64,000 nucleotides of DNA, from the NCBI GenBank assembly GCA_045652465.1, contig JAZRUI010000002.1, forward strand, positions 62,001 through 126,000. Reading direction: 5' to 3'. Position 1 is the stretch's first letter, and each line of letters opens with the position of its first letter. Of the stretch, positions 16,259 through 24,794 are shown one piece after another. The notes beneath the pieces are model-generated. The model made no database searches. It was not told the DNA's origin and saw nothing but the letters and a program-made list of their open reading frames with translations. A program made the position numbers and the translations under genes. The stretch comes from SIG589 sp045652465 (lineage in GTDB: Bacteria > Bacillota > Clostridia > Oscillospirales > Acutalibacteraceae).

Positions 16259-16993
16259 TAATACCTTGCTTAAGAAGTCCTTCAAGCGGGGACATTCGGG
16301 ATTTTGGAAAAACTCCTGCGGGGGTTTATCCTCCTTGATAACGCCCTCATCGATAAACACAACGCGGCTGGCAACCTCGCGGGCAAAGCCCATTTCGTGG
16401 GTTACAACCACCATGGTCATACCGCTGTTGGCAAGGTCCTTCATAACCTCTAAAACCTCGCCTACCATTTCGGGGTCGAGCGCGCTGGTCGGCTCATCGA
16501 AGAGCATTATATCGGGCTGCATAGCGAGCGCACGAACAATAGCAACGCGCTGCTTTTGACCGCCCGAAAGCTGGGAAGGATAGCTATCGGCGCGGTCGGC
16601 AAGGCCAACTCGCTCGAGTAGCTCCATCGCGCGCTTTTCAGCCTCCTCTTTTGAAAGCTTTAAAAGCTTCATGGGGGCAATGGTCATATTCTTAAGAATA
16701 GTCATATGCGGGAAAAGGTTGAACTGCTGGAACACCATTCCCATTCTTTGACGGTGTTTGTTGATGTTAACCTTACTGTCGGTTATGTCGGTTTCATCAA
16801 GAATGATGCTGCCGCCTGTTGGTTTTTCTAACAGGTTTAGGGTTCGAAGGAAGGTTGATTTACCGCAACCCGAGGGACCAACGATAACAACAACATCGCC
16901 CTTGTTTATCTCGATATTGATGCCGCGAAGAACATCGTTTTCGCCAAAGGATTTTTGAAGGTCGCGAACGCTTATAAGCACATTAGTGGTCAC
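16256..16993 (-). CDS. Polar amino acid ABC transporter ATP-binding protein
   Basis: ATPase subunit of a GlnQ/HisP-type importer, 245 residues. Walker A is GPSGCGKST, the Q-loop region is RMGMVFQQFNLFPHMT, the signature is LSGGQKQRV, Walker B is IMLFDEPTSALDPE and the switch histidine is in VVVTHEMGFA. It overlaps the 3' end of the permease gene by 11 bp. Together with the upstream permease and binding protein it forms a complete amino acid importer; the exact amino acid is unknown. Confidence 0.95.
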   Translation of the reverse strand: MTTNVLISVRDLQKSFGENDVLRGINIEINKGDVVVIVGPSGCGKSTFLRTLNLLEKPTGGSIILDETDITDSKVNINKHRQRMGMVFQQFNLFPHMTILKNMTIAPMKLLKLSKEEAEKRAMELLERVGLADRADSYPSQLSGGQKQRVAIVRALAMQPDIMLFDEPTSALDPEMVGEVLEVMKDLANSGMTMVVVTHEMGFAREVASRVVFIDEGVIKEDKPPQEFFQNPECPRLKDFLSKVL

Positions 16994-18383
16994 TCTTACG
17001 CAGCCTCCTTTCGAGAATTCCTACAAGACGGGTTAAAATCAAAACAATTATAAGATAAATAAGCGCAACTGCAATTAAGGGCATAAAGTTGCTATAGGTT
17101 ATGGAACGAATCTTAAGACCGCCCTGGGTTAAATCGGCAACACCTATATAGAATGCAACCGAAGATTCCTTAAGGAGGGTTATAAACTCGTTTGCAAGGG
17201 CGGGAAGCACGGCCTTAAACGCCTGCGGAACGATAAAGTGCCACATGGTTTGCGGGAAGTTAAAGCCGAGGCTTCGACCTGCTTCATTTTGACCCTTATC
17301 AACCGACATAATGCCGCCGCGAACAATCTCGGCAACATAGGCGCCGCTGTTAAGACCGAAGCAAATAACCGCCGCGGTGAACTTCGGAACGCCAATCGGC
17401 AAGAGCAAAACGAAATAGATTATAAGCAACTGAACCATAACGGGGGTTCCGCGGATAACGGTTAGATAGAAGCGGCAAACGGCATCAACAAATTTAAGCT
17501 TGCCTGTTGTTTGGGCGGTGCAACGGATGATTGCGATAATAAATCCGAGCAAAACGCCGATAAGACCTGCGCAGCCTGTTATAGCCAAGGTTGTTCCAAG
17601 GCCTTCAAGCAAATAATGCCATCTTCCGTTCTCTAAAAAGTTGCGGTTAAAATCATATTTAAAATCGTTAACCCAACGAACAACGAAATTGCCGGTTATG
17701 GGCTTTTCGCTATCATAATTGGAAAGGGCGATATAATCCTTAACGCCGCTTCTGATTGTGTTGGAATTGGCAATATCAATCTCGCGGCCTGCAAGGCTGG
17801 CGGTTTTGATTTTGTCGATTTCCTTTGCAGCGGTTACTAATCCGCCCATGCAGGCATCAACCGCCTCATCGCTGAGCCAAATCGAGAACTTGCCCTCGGA
17901 TACCTCATAAAGATAGAGGGTTATCTTGCCGCTTTTTTTCTCGGCGCCCGCTAAAACGGCCTCGAAATCGGGAGCGATGCCCTGGCATATCTTGGTTGCG
18001 TTGAGCTTTTTGCCTTCCTGCTCGGCATTATATGTAAGCAAATAGGCGGCATCAACGAGAGCCTGCTTGTTGGCGGAGATTACCGCGCCTGCATCAAGGG
18101 TTGAATATTCGCACTCGAGCACGAAGTTGCGCTCGGTTCCCTTTTTAACATCTAAAACCTTTATTTCGGTTTGCGCGAGAACTGCCTTTGAACCCTTGGC
18201 GGTTACCTTCGGAAGCGACTTGAATGTTTTATCAACATATTGCTGCGCTTCGGAAAGCGATACATCGCGCGAAACCTTATTATCCATAAAGCTATAGGCA
18301 ACAAAGCCCGCAAGGAGACCCAAGAGCACCAAAATGGTGCAGGCTATTGCTATAGGTTTAATTGCCTTTTTTGATTTTATCAT
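16983..18383 (-). CDS. Polar amino acid ABC transporter permease with extra N-terminal domain
   Basis: Membrane subunit of the importer, 466 residues, about twice the usual 220-250. An N-terminal helix (about 10-30) is followed by about 200 residues of predicted extracytoplasmic sequence, then the HisM/GlnP-type permease domain (about 250-465) with LGTTLAITGCAG and the EAA-like QNEAGRSLGFNFPQTMWHFIVPQA. The extra domain is not a canonical periplasmic binding fold by eye and contains two cysteines. ATG at 18383 follows TGGAG. A terminator-like hairpin separates it from the binding protein gene. Confidence 0.88.
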   Translation of the reverse strand: MIKSKKAIKPIAIACTILVLLGLLAGFVAYSFMDNKVSRDVSLSEAQQYVDKTFKSLPKVTAKGSKAVLAQTEIKVLDVKKGTERNFVLECEYSTLDAGAVISANKQALVDAAYLLTYNAEQEGKKLNATKICQGIAPDFEAVLAGAEKKSGKITLYLYEVSEGKFSIWLSDEAVDACMGGLVTAAKEIDKIKTASLAGREIDIANSNTIRSGVKDYIALSNYDSEKPITGNFVVRWVNDFKYDFNRNFLENGRWHYLLEGLGTTLAITGCAGLIGVLLGFIIAIIRCTAQTTGKLKFVDAVCRFYLTVIRGTPVMVQLLIIYFVLLLPIGVPKFTAAVICFGLNSGAYVAEIVRGGIMSVDKGQNEAGRSLGFNFPQTMWHFIVPQAFKAVLPALANEFITLLKESSVAFYIGVADLTQGGLKIRSITYSNFMPLIAVALIYLIIVLILTRLVGILERRLRKSDH

Positions 18384-18405
18384 TTTATAACTCCATACAA
18401 CGCGC

Positions 18406-18436
18406 AAAAACAGGAATGATTGCTCATTCCTGTTTT
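18406..18436 (-). terminator. Intercistronic attenuating terminator
   Basis: AAACAGGAATGA-GCAA-TCATTCCTGTTTTT between the binding-protein and permease genes. Such partial terminators let the binding protein be made in excess. Confidence 0.8.
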
Positions 18437-18456
18437 GTGCTATAAAATTTTGTTGA

Positions 18457-19248
18457 TTACTTTATATACTTAGCAACGATATCATCGATGGTGCCATCCT
18501 CGATAAGCTCGCTGATAGCAGCGTCAACTGCGTTGAGAAGAGCGGTGTTGCCCTTCTTGATGCAGGCTGCATAGTCTTCATCAGCATAGGTGGTTTCGAG
18601 AATTGCAAGACCCTTGTTGTTTGCAACGAAAGCCTTAGCGGGCTCGTTATCGATGATAACGCAATCAACATCGCCGCTTAAGAGAGCGTTAACTGCTTCG
18701 TTACCGGTGGTGTAGCTGGTTACGAGCTCATCGCCGAAATCATCGGTGGAATAAATGTCGCCGGTGGTTCCGAGCTGAACGCCTACCTTATAAGCTGCGC
18801 CGTCAGCATAGAGGTCGTCAACATTGGTAATCTTGGAGCCTTCCTTAACGATGATAGCCTGAACGCCGTTTGCATAGCTGATGGAGAAGTCAACTTCCTT
18901 CTTACGCTCATCGGTAACGGTCATACCTGCAAGACCTAAGTCAGCAGAGCCTGCGTTAACAGCGGTGATGATGGAGTCGAAAGCCATATCGGAGATTACG
19001 AGCTCAAGACCGAGCTTCTTTGCGATAGCATCAGCGATTTCGGCATCAATACCAACGATCTTGTCGCCATCGTAATACTCATAGGGCTGGAAGTAAGCGT
19101 TGGTTGCCATTGTTAACTTGCCTTCGGTTACGGTTGTGATTGCCTCATCGGCAGGAGCTTTATCCGAAGAAGTGTCGTCGCTGCCGCCGCAAGCTGCGAA
19201 AGCAAATACCATTGTGAGTGCTAAAAGCATTGCTAAAAGTTTTTTCAT
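18457..19248 (-). CDS. Amino acid ABC transporter substrate-binding lipoprotein
   Basis: Extracellular receptor of the importer, anchored by lipid. The 263-residue protein has a lipoprotein signal (LLALTMVFAFAACGGSD), then a type 2 periplasmic-binding fold: TMATNAYFQPYEYYDGDKIVGIDAEIADAIA, GLAGMTVTDERKKEVDFSISY, and VQLGTTGDIYSTDDF. This pattern is typical of polar or basic amino acid receptors. First gene of the operon, with its own promoter and a striking upstream operator-like region. Confidence 0.93.
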   Translation of the reverse strand: MKKLLAMLLALTMVFAFAACGGSDDTSSDKAPADEAITTVTEGKLTMATNAYFQPYEYYDGDKIVGIDAEIADAIAKKLGLELVISDMAFDSIITAVNAGSADLGLAGMTVTDERKKEVDFSISYANGVQAIIVKEGSKITNVDDLYADGAAYKVGVQLGTTGDIYSTDDFGDELVTSYTTGNEAVNALLSGDVDCVIIDNEPAKAFVANNKGLAILETTYADEDYAACIKKGNTALLNAVDAAISELIEDGTIDDIVAKYIK

Positions 19249-19298
19249 TTTAATAAACCTCTTTCTTTAACCGCGGAAGCGGTAATGTTTTTTTGCTA

Positions 19299-19440
19299 TG
19301 CATAAATATTAACTCAAAATGCATATTTTGTCAAGTGTTTTTTGAAAAATATTTATTTTTATGCATATTTGTGCATAAAATTGCATATTTAGTTGTAAAT
19401 TTATGCGCCATACACTAAATACACCGAATTTATATGCATA
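19299..19440. repeat. Helically phased TGCATA motif array, candidate operator
   Basis: Six TGCATA motifs start at 19299, 19320, 19362, 19372, 19382 and 19435. Spacings of 21, 42, 10, 10 and 53 bp are all close to whole multiples of a 10.5-bp helical turn, so all face one side of the DNA. Two overlap the promoter. An ArgR-like hexameric regulator is one possibility; the regulator is not identified. Confidence 0.6.
19306..19334 (-). promoter_or_regulatory. Promoter of the amino acid ABC transporter
   Basis: Minus strand TTGACA, 17-bp spacer and TAATAT. One TGCATA motif lies in the spacer and another just downstream of the -10, suggesting repression by a protein bound there. Confidence 0.8.
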
Positions 19441-19465
19441 TACATATATAAATATGCAGGAAAAC

Positions 19466-19500
19466 AAAAAAGACCCGCACTTTTTAGCACGGGTCTTTTA
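19466..19500 (-). terminator. Terminator of the decarboxylase operon
   Basis: AAAAGACCCGTGC-TAAAAA-GTGCGGGTCTTTTTT on the minus strand, just after the carboxyltransferase gene. Confidence 0.88.
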
Positions 19501-19507
19501 AAAATTT

Positions 19508-20902
19508 TTAGGTTAAATCCTGAACATAGAGCTCGCGAACGGTGTTTTCATCGTCCTTTGCGGCATTGCGTTCAGCAAGGAACTTACCTGCAACCTGCGG
19601 GAAGAGAGCATAGGAAAGAACATCCTCTTCGCACTTTGCAAGGTCGCCTGCCTCAGCAGTATATTTCTCAAGTTCGGGCTCCAAAAGGTCGGCAGGACGG
19701 CAGGTTATTACCTTGTCGTCGCCGATTGCCTTGCGGCGAACCTCTTCGTTCACCTCGCCCGGAACCTGACCATATTCTCCGCGGAGAAGGCCCTTGGATT
19801 CCTTGGTTATCATCTTATAACGCTCGCCCGACAATACATTGAGAACTGCCTGGGTGCCTACTATCTGGCTTGTGGGGGTTACAAGCGGAGGATAGCCGAA
19901 GTCTTTACGAACATTCGGGATTTCGGCAAGAACATCATAGAACTTATCCTCGGCGTTAGCCTGCTTTAACTGAGAAAGCAGGTTGGAAAGCATTCCGCCG
20001 GGTACCTGATAAAGTAAAGTCTTGGTATCAACATTTAATACCTTCGGGTCAAGGATACCGTCAGCCTTTAGGCGGTCAGCAACTGCACGGAAGTGGTTTG
20101 CTGCCTCGGAAAGCTTCTCGAGGTCGAGGCCTGTGTCGCGCTCGGTGCCCTTTAAGGTGGCTACCATTGCCTCGGTGGACGGCTGTGAGGTTCCGTTTGC
20201 CAAGGGAGAAAGCGCACAGTCAACAATGTCAACGCCTGCCTGAACAGCCATAAGGTTGGTCATATCGCCTGTACCGGTTGTGTTATGAGTGTGGAGATGG
20301 ATCGGAACGCGAACCTTCTCCTTGAGCTTCTTAACGAGCGAATATGCATCATAGGGTAAGAGCAGGTTTGCCATATCCTTAATGCAGATAACATCAGCGC
20401 CCATTTCCTCGAGCTTTAAAGCGAGGTTAACGAAATATTCTTGGCTATGAACGGGGCTTTCGGTATAGCTGATTGCAGCCTCGCAAACGCCGCCATACTT
20501 CTTGATGCTCTTCATTGCTTGAGCAATGTTGCGGGTGTCGTTAAGGGCATCGAAAACGCGAACAACATCGATACCGTTTTCGATAGACTTCTTAACGAAT
20601 GCATCAACAACATCATCGGCATAATGCTTGTAGCCTAAGAGGTTTTGACCGCGAAGGAGCATTTGAAGCTTGGTGTTGGGCATAGCCTTGCGGAGAGCGC
20701 GAAGACGCTCCCACGGGTCTTCATTTAAGAAGCGCATGCAGGAATCGAAGGTTGCTCCGCCCCAGCACTCAAGCGACCAATAGCCAACGCTATCGAGCTT
20801 TTCGCAGGCGGGGAGCATTTCCTCAAGGCGCATACGGGTTGCAGCCTGAGACTGATGCGCATCGCGAAGAATGGTATCTGTTATATATAATTTGTTAGCC
20901 AT
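19508..20902 (-). CDS. oadA: Oxaloacetate decarboxylase alpha subunit (carboxyltransferase)
   Basis: Moves the carboxyl group from oxaloacetate or a related acid to carrier-bound biotin. The 464-residue protein has the post-TIM-barrel carboxyltransferase fold: ITDTILRDAHQSQAATRM, WGGATFDSCMRFL, RGQNLLGYKHY, CIKDMANLL (carboxylated lysine region), and HLHTHNTTGTG metal-site histidines. The biotinyl domain is absent and supplied by a separate gene three genes upstream. It could also be read as pyruvate carboxylase subunit B, but the adjacent beta-subunit sodium pump favours a Na+-translocating decarboxylase. Confidence 0.9.
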   Translation of the reverse strand: MANKLYITDTILRDAHQSQAATRMRLEEMLPACEKLDSVGYWSLECWGGATFDSCMRFLNEDPWERLRALRKAMPNTKLQMLLRGQNLLGYKHYADDVVDAFVKKSIENGIDVVRVFDALNDTRNIAQAMKSIKKYGGVCEAAISYTESPVHSQEYFVNLALKLEEMGADVICIKDMANLLLPYDAYSLVKKLKEKVRVPIHLHTHNTTGTGDMTNLMAVQAGVDIVDCALSPLANGTSQPSTEAMVATLKGTERDTGLDLEKLSEAANHFRAVADRLKADGILDPKVLNVDTKTLLYQVPGGMLSNLLSQLKQANAEDKFYDVLAEIPNVRKDFGYPPLVTPTSQIVGTQAVLNVLSGERYKMITKESKGLLRGEYGQVPGEVNEEVRRKAIGDDKVITCRPADLLEPELEKYTAEAGDLAKCEEDVLSYALFPQVAGKFLAERNAAKDDENTVRELYVQDLT

Positions 20903-20914
20903 AATTTACCTCCA

Positions 20915-22183
20915 TTAACCGAACAGGGCGATAAGAACGCCTGCGGCAATAGCCGAACCGATAACACCTGCTACATTGGGGCCCATTGCATGCATAAGCA
21001 GGAAGTTCGAGGGGTTTTCAGCCTGGCCGACCTTTTGCGAAACGCGGGCTGCCATGGGAACAGCCGAAACGCCTGCCGAGCCGATAAGGGGATTGATTTT
21101 CTTCTTTAAGAAGATGTTCATAAACTTGGCAAAGATAACGCCAGCTGCAGTTGCAACGCCGAAAGCAACAACGCCCATAACGATAATCTTTAAGGTCTTG
21201 GGGCTTAAGAAGGTCGAAGCGGTTGCGGTTGCACCAACGGTTACGCCAAGGAATATGGTTACGATGTTCATGAGCTCGTTTTGAGCGGTCTTGGAAAGAC
21301 GCTCGGTAACGCCGCACTCACGGAAGAGGTTACCAAGCATAAGGCAACCAACAAGCGGAGTAGCCGAGGGAACGATAAGCGAAACTAAAATAGTTACAAC
21401 GATGGGGAAGATTATCTTCTCGGTTCTGGAAACAGGACGGAGGGTCTCCATCTTGATCATGCGTTCCTTCTTGGTTGTTAAGAGCTTCATAATGGGCGGC
21501 TGGATAACCGGAACGAGCGCCATATAGGAATATGCAGCAACTGCAATCGGGCCTAAAAGGTCGGGTGCGAGTTTGCCGGTTACGAAGATAGCGGTAGGAC
21601 CATCGGCGCCGCCGATGATGCCGATACTGCTGGCTTCAGCACCTGTAAAGCCTAAGAAGCGGGCGCCTACGAAGGTTGCGAAGATACCAACCTGAGCAGC
21701 GGCACCGAGCAAGAGGCTCTTGGGGTTTGCAATAAGGGGACCGAAATCGGTCATCGCGCCTACGCCTAAGAAGATAAGGCAAGGATAGATTCCGAGCTTA
21801 ACTCCTAAATAGAGATAGTCGAGCAGGCCTGCAGCGGGAAGAGCAACGCCGAGGTTGGCGTTAAGGAAGTTCATAACGCTTTCGGAAGCGTTTCCTGCCG
21901 CCATTTGAGCGATAAGCTCCTCGGTTACCACAGTTCCGCCGCTGAAGAGGTTCCAATGAACATGGCCTCCCGCGAAAAGATACTCATGATACATTTCTGC
22001 ACCGAGTAGGTTTGTAAGAAGCATACCGAAGGCTATGGATAAAAGCAAAAGCGGCTCAAACTTTTTAACGATAGCAAGATAAATAAGCACGCAGGCTATT
22101 CCTATCATTATAAGGCTGAGCGGATTCTTTGCAAACATAGAAAATCCGGTCTGCGATATAAAGTTATTAATTGCTTCAGTCAT
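20915..22183 (-). CDS. oadB: Sodium ion-translocating decarboxylase beta subunit
   Basis: Polytopic membrane subunit of 422 residues that decarboxylates carboxybiotin and exports Na+. It matches OadB/GcdB/MmdB: MTDFGPLIANPKSLLLGAAAQ, ASSIGIIGGADGPTAIFVTGKLAP, PPIMKLLTTKKERMI, and the C-terminal SAGVSAVPMAARVSQKVG with HAMGPNVAGVIGSAIAAG. The aspartate in GGADGPT is a known Na+-site residue of the family. It lies 12 bp upstream of the alpha subunit. Substrate identity depends on that subunit. Confidence 0.95.
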   Translation of the reverse strand: MTEAINNFISQTGFSMFAKNPLSLIMIGIACVLIYLAIVKKFEPLLLLSIAFGMLLTNLLGAEMYHEYLFAGGHVHWNLFSGGTVVTEELIAQMAAGNASESVMNFLNANLGVALPAAGLLDYLYLGVKLGIYPCLIFLGVGAMTDFGPLIANPKSLLLGAAAQVGIFATFVGARFLGFTGAEASSIGIIGGADGPTAIFVTGKLAPDLLGPIAVAAYSYMALVPVIQPPIMKLLTTKKERMIKMETLRPVSRTEKIIFPIVVTILVSLIVPSATPLVGCLMLGNLFRECGVTERLSKTAQNELMNIVTIFLGVTVGATATASTFLSPKTLKIIVMGVVAFGVATAAGVIFAKFMNIFLKKKINPLIGSAGVSAVPMAARVSQKVGQAENPSNFLLMHAMGPNVAGVIGSAIAAGVLIALFG

Positions 22184-22207
22184 TATTTTTCTCCCTTTGA
22201 AAAAAGA

Positions 22208-22591
22208 TTAAGCGATAACGCAGAGAACGGTTCCGGTTTCAACGGTTGCGCCCTTGGTTACGTTAACTGCCGAAACAGTACCGTCAGCGGGGCTCATAAT
22301 TTCGTTTTCCATCTTCATGGCTTCGAGAATCATTAAAACATCGCCCTTCTTAACGGTTGCGCCAACCTGAACATTTACCGAAAGGATGGTTCCGGGCATG
22401 GGGGAAGCAACAGTTTCGCCGCCTGCAGCGGGTGCAGCAGGAGCAGCAGCGGGAGCGGGAGCAGCGGCAGGAGCAGGAGCAGCAGCCGGTGCGGGTGCGG
22501 CAGCGGGAGCAGCTACGGGAGCAGCGCCATCAACAACCTCTAAAGTGATTTCATATAAATTTCCGTTTACATTAACCTTATACTTTTTCAT
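22208..22591 (-). CDS. Biotin carrier protein of the decarboxylase
   Basis: Mobile carboxyl carrier of 127 residues. An N-terminal segment (about 1-22) is joined by a roughly 40-residue Ala-Pro-rich linker of repeated PAAAPA units to a biotinyl domain with the biotinylated lysine in EAMKMENE and the matching PMPGTI and MSPADGTV turns. The flexible linker lets biotin swing between the alpha and beta subunits. It lies in the operon between the gamma-like and beta subunits. Confidence 0.94.
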   Translation of the reverse strand: MKKYKVNVNGNLYEITLEVVDGAAPVAAPAAAPAPAAAPAPAAAPAPAAAPAAPAAGGETVASPMPGTILSVNVQVGATVKKGDVLMILEAMKMENEIMSPADGTVSAVNVTKGATVETGTVLCVIA

Positions 22592-22602
22592 TTTAAATTA
22601 CC

Positions 22603-22932
22603 TCACATTTTTTTAAATGATAAAATTTTGATTTGCGATACATCGCGGCCGAGTTCCTCAGCAACTGCGGCAGAGATTGCAGCGAGCATTTCCTGCTTGT
22701 TGGGAATAACCTCAGCAACAGGTGCGGGCGCTGCAGCGGGTGCGGGTGCGGCTTCGGTCTTCGGCTTTTTGCCTCTGAAGAAGAGTCCCATAAACCATGT
22801 AATGAAAACAAGAATTACAAGGCCAATGAAAACAATACCAACGCCCAAAGCAACAACGGTTCCCATTGCGGGCTCGCTCGAAACTGCATCAGATGCAGTG
22901 TTTACGACATCGTTTACGGCATTTAATACCAT
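22603..22932 (-). CDS. oadG: OadG-family decarboxylase gamma/delta subunit
   Basis: Small assembly subunit of 109 residues. One transmembrane helix (about 27-50, VALGVGIVFIGLVILVFITWFMG) is followed by an Ala-Pro-rich linker and a short C-terminal domain (KQEMLAAISAAVAEELGRDVSQIKIL) like MmdD/OadG. It anchors the carboxyltransferase to the membrane beta subunit. First gene of the operon, with a promoter about 100 bp upstream and the biotin carrier 11 bp downstream. Confidence 0.86.
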   Translation of the reverse strand: MVLNAVNDVVNTASDAVSSEPAMGTVVALGVGIVFIGLVILVFITWFMGLFFRGKKPKTEAAPAPAAAPAPVAEVIPNKQEMLAAISAAVAEELGRDVSQIKILSFKKM

Positions 22933-23031
22933 CTAATATAATCCCCCTTAAATTAATATTTTGACCTGCACAAAGGCGATTTCGGACCAAAGCCCCAAAC
23001 TCCCCCTTATACAAAATCATAGATTGCTAAT

Positions 23032-23060
23032 ATTGTAACATACTATGTTTGAAATATCAA
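23032..23060 (-). promoter_or_regulatory. Promoter of the decarboxylase operon
   Basis: Minus strand TTGATA, 17-bp spacer and TACAAT. Confidence 0.75.
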
Positions 23061-23116
23061 TAAACATTTTACAAATTTTACATTTATTTCTTTTGCGCGA
23101 CAATTTCAAATTTTTG

Positions 23117-23146
23117 TTGACAAACACCCCTGTTTAATGTGATAAT
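23117..23146 (+). promoter_or_regulatory. rsmD promoter
   Basis: TTGACA, 18-bp spacer and GATAAT, 20 bp upstream of the rsmD start. Confidence 0.75.
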
Positions 23147-23166
23147 AGATGTGTATAGGTGATATT

Positions 23167-23709
23167 ATGAGAGTTATAACCGGATTAGCGCGCGGAATGC
23201 GCCTTAAAACCCTTGAGGGCAACGCTGTTCGCCCAACTTCCGAAAAGGTTAAAGAGGCCGTTTTCAGCATGCTCCAATTTGATATTGAGGGTCGCAGAGT
23301 TCTTGATTTGTTCGCCGGCTGCGGACAAATGGGAATCGAGGCTTTGAGCCGCGGCGCCGAAAGCGTTACCTTTGTTGATGCCTCGATGGATTCTATCAAG
23401 ACCATCGAAGAGAACCTTAAAGCTACCCGCCTTAAGGATAACGCTCGGGTTGAAAAAAGGGATTTTAAAATGTTTTTATCCTCCTGCCGCGAGCAGTTTG
23501 ATATTGCATTTTTAGACCCGCCCTACCACGAAGGCTTTTATAGTGATGCTCTCGCTCTCCTCTCCCCGCTTATGAGCAGCTACGGAATTATTGTTTGCGA
23601 GCATCCCTCTGATGTTACCTTGCCCGAAACGGTTGATGATTTCCGCGTTGCAAAGCAAAGCCGCTATGGCAAAATTTGCATCTCGGTTTATAGACGCTTG
23701 GAGGCGTAG
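23167..23709 (+). CDS. rsmD: 16S rRNA (guanine-N2)-methyltransferase RsmD
   Basis: Methylates G966 (E. coli numbering) of 16S rRNA using S-adenosylmethionine. The 180-residue protein has the RsmD N-terminus (MRVITGLARGMRLKTLEG, VRPTSEKVKEAVFSML), SAM motif VLDLFAGCGQMGIEALSRGA and catalytic motif FLDPPYHEGFY. ATG 23167 follows AGGTGAT; an upstream in-frame start at 23149 lacks a ribosome site. It is paired with coaD 2 bp downstream, the usual order. Confidence 0.95.
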   Translation: MRVITGLARGMRLKTLEGNAVRPTSEKVKEAVFSMLQFDIEGRRVLDLFAGCGQMGIEALSRGAESVTFVDASMDSIKTIEENLKATRLKDNARVEKRDFKMFLSSCREQFDIAFLDPPYHEGFYSDALALLSPLMSSYGIIVCEHPSDVTLPETVDDFRVAKQSRYGKICISVYRRLEA

Positions 23710-23711
23710 TT

Positions 23712-24209
23712 ATGCATAAATCCATCGCTGTCTGCCCCGGCAGCTTCGACCCCATAACCGTGGGTCATGTTGACATTATTAAACGCGCGGCTAAAATGTT
23801 TGACCGCGTTATAGTTGTTGTTATGGTCAACCCCAAAAAGACCTATAGCTTCACACCCGAAGAAAGGGTTACTCTTGTTCGTGCCGCAACCGCCGACCTC
23901 GACAACATTGAGGTTGACTATTCGGACGGACTCCTCGCCGAATACGCTCGCGAAAAGGGCGCATCGGTTATTATCAAGGGTTTACGCGCTATGTCGGACT
24001 TCGAATATGAATTCCAGATGGCGCTTGCCAATAAAAAGTTAAATTCCGAGGTTGAAACTGTGTTCCTCACTACGGCCGCGGAAAATATGTACTTAAGCTC
24101 CAGCATGGTTAAGCAAATCGCAAGTATGGGCGGCGATGTCGGCGACTTCGTGCCCGAACAAATCAGGCAAAGCATCACTAAAAGACTTTATGGGAAGGAT
24201 GAAAAATAA
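23712..24209 (+). CDS. coaD: Phosphopantetheine adenylyltransferase
   Basis: Fourth step of coenzyme A synthesis: makes dephospho-CoA from 4'-phosphopantetheine and ATP. The 165-residue protein has the nucleotidyltransferase motif CPGSFDPITVGHVDII, VVMVNPKKTYSF, IIKGLRAMSDFEYEFQMA and YLSSSMVKQIA. Length is standard. It overlaps the downstream coiled-coil gene as TAATG. Confidence 0.96.
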   Translation: MHKSIAVCPGSFDPITVGHVDIIKRAAKMFDRVIVVVMVNPKKTYSFTPEERVTLVRAATADLDNIEVDYSDGLLAEYAREKGASVIIKGLRAMSDFEYEFQMALANKKLNSEVETVFLTTAAENMYLSSSMVKQIASMGGDVGDFVPEQIRQSITKRLYGKDEK

Positions 24210-24679
24210 TGACTATTGATGAATTACTTGAACAATTAGACGAAATTTTGGACAGTGGTATTAAAATCCCCGGCAAGCGCACCGTTATTGACATCGAAAA
24301 GCTTCGCGCGGTTATTGATGATATCCGTCTTAACATCCCCGCTGAAATTAAGCAGGCTCGCGGCATCGTTTCCGACCGCGCAGACATTATAACCAACGCA
24401 AAGCGCGAGGCTGACGGCATCATCCGTGCTGCCGAAGAGCGCGCCAAGGCAATGGTTGCACAAGAAGAGATTACCAAGCTCGCTCAGGAGAAGGCGGCCG
24501 AGATTATCGCTACCGCTCAGGGCAAGAGCCGCAATATGCGCAAGGCAGCACAGGACTTTGTTGACGATATTATGCGCCGCGCCGATGATGGTCTTTCGGC
24601 AAACCTCGCTGAGGTTCGCAAGACCCGCGCAGCACTTAAGCAGCAGCTTCCCAGCGCTACCCCGAAAATTGAGGAGTAA
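24209..24679 (+). CDS. Coiled-coil protein, DivIVA-like or ATP synthase B-like
   Basis: A 156-residue soluble, highly charged protein, mostly helical, with long coiled-coil segments (about 45-150) and no membrane span. Similar proteins often lie directly after coaD in Clostridia and are named only as ATPase- or DivIVA-like; the true role is unknown. The N-terminus (TIDELLEQLDEILDSGIKIPGKRTVIDIEKLRAVIDDIR) looks conserved. A cell-division or membrane-curvature role is a guess from fold only. It ends just before a terminator. Confidence 0.75.
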   Translation: MTIDELLEQLDEILDSGIKIPGKRTVIDIEKLRAVIDDIRLNIPAEIKQARGIVSDRADIITNAKREADGIIRAAEERAKAMVAQEEITKLAQEKAAEIIATAQGKSRNMRKAAQDFVDDIMRRADDGLSANLAEVRKTRAALKQQLPSATPKIEE

Positions 24680-24687
24680 TTCTTTTA

Positions 24688-24721
24688 TTGCGGTCTGCTG
24701 AAACGGCAGACCGCAATTTTT
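24688..24721 (+). terminator. Terminator after the rsmD-coaD operon
   Basis: TTGCGGTCTGC-TGAAACG-GCAGACCGCAA followed by TTTTT. Confidence 0.92.
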
Positions 24722-24741
24722 CGCGATTCGACTTTATTTGC

Positions 24742-24770
24742 TTGACCAAACTTTTTTGTTATGATAAATT
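24742..24770 (+). promoter_or_regulatory. smpB promoter
   Basis: TTGACC, 17-bp spacer and TAAATT, about 25 bp upstream of the smpB start. Confidence 0.55.
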
Positions 24771-24794
24771 TTCTAAAGGCAGGTGAGATACCGG

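Noticed and set aside
22208..22591. Biotin carrier as part of acetyl-CoA carboxylase (AccB)
   Set aside because: The neighbours are a sodium-pump beta subunit, a gamma-like subunit and an OadA-type carboxyltransferase, with no biotin carboxylase gene.
22357..22616. Plus-strand frames with Ala- or Gln-rich repeats
   Set aside because: They result from the repetitive Ala-Pro linker of the biotin carrier gene on the other strand.
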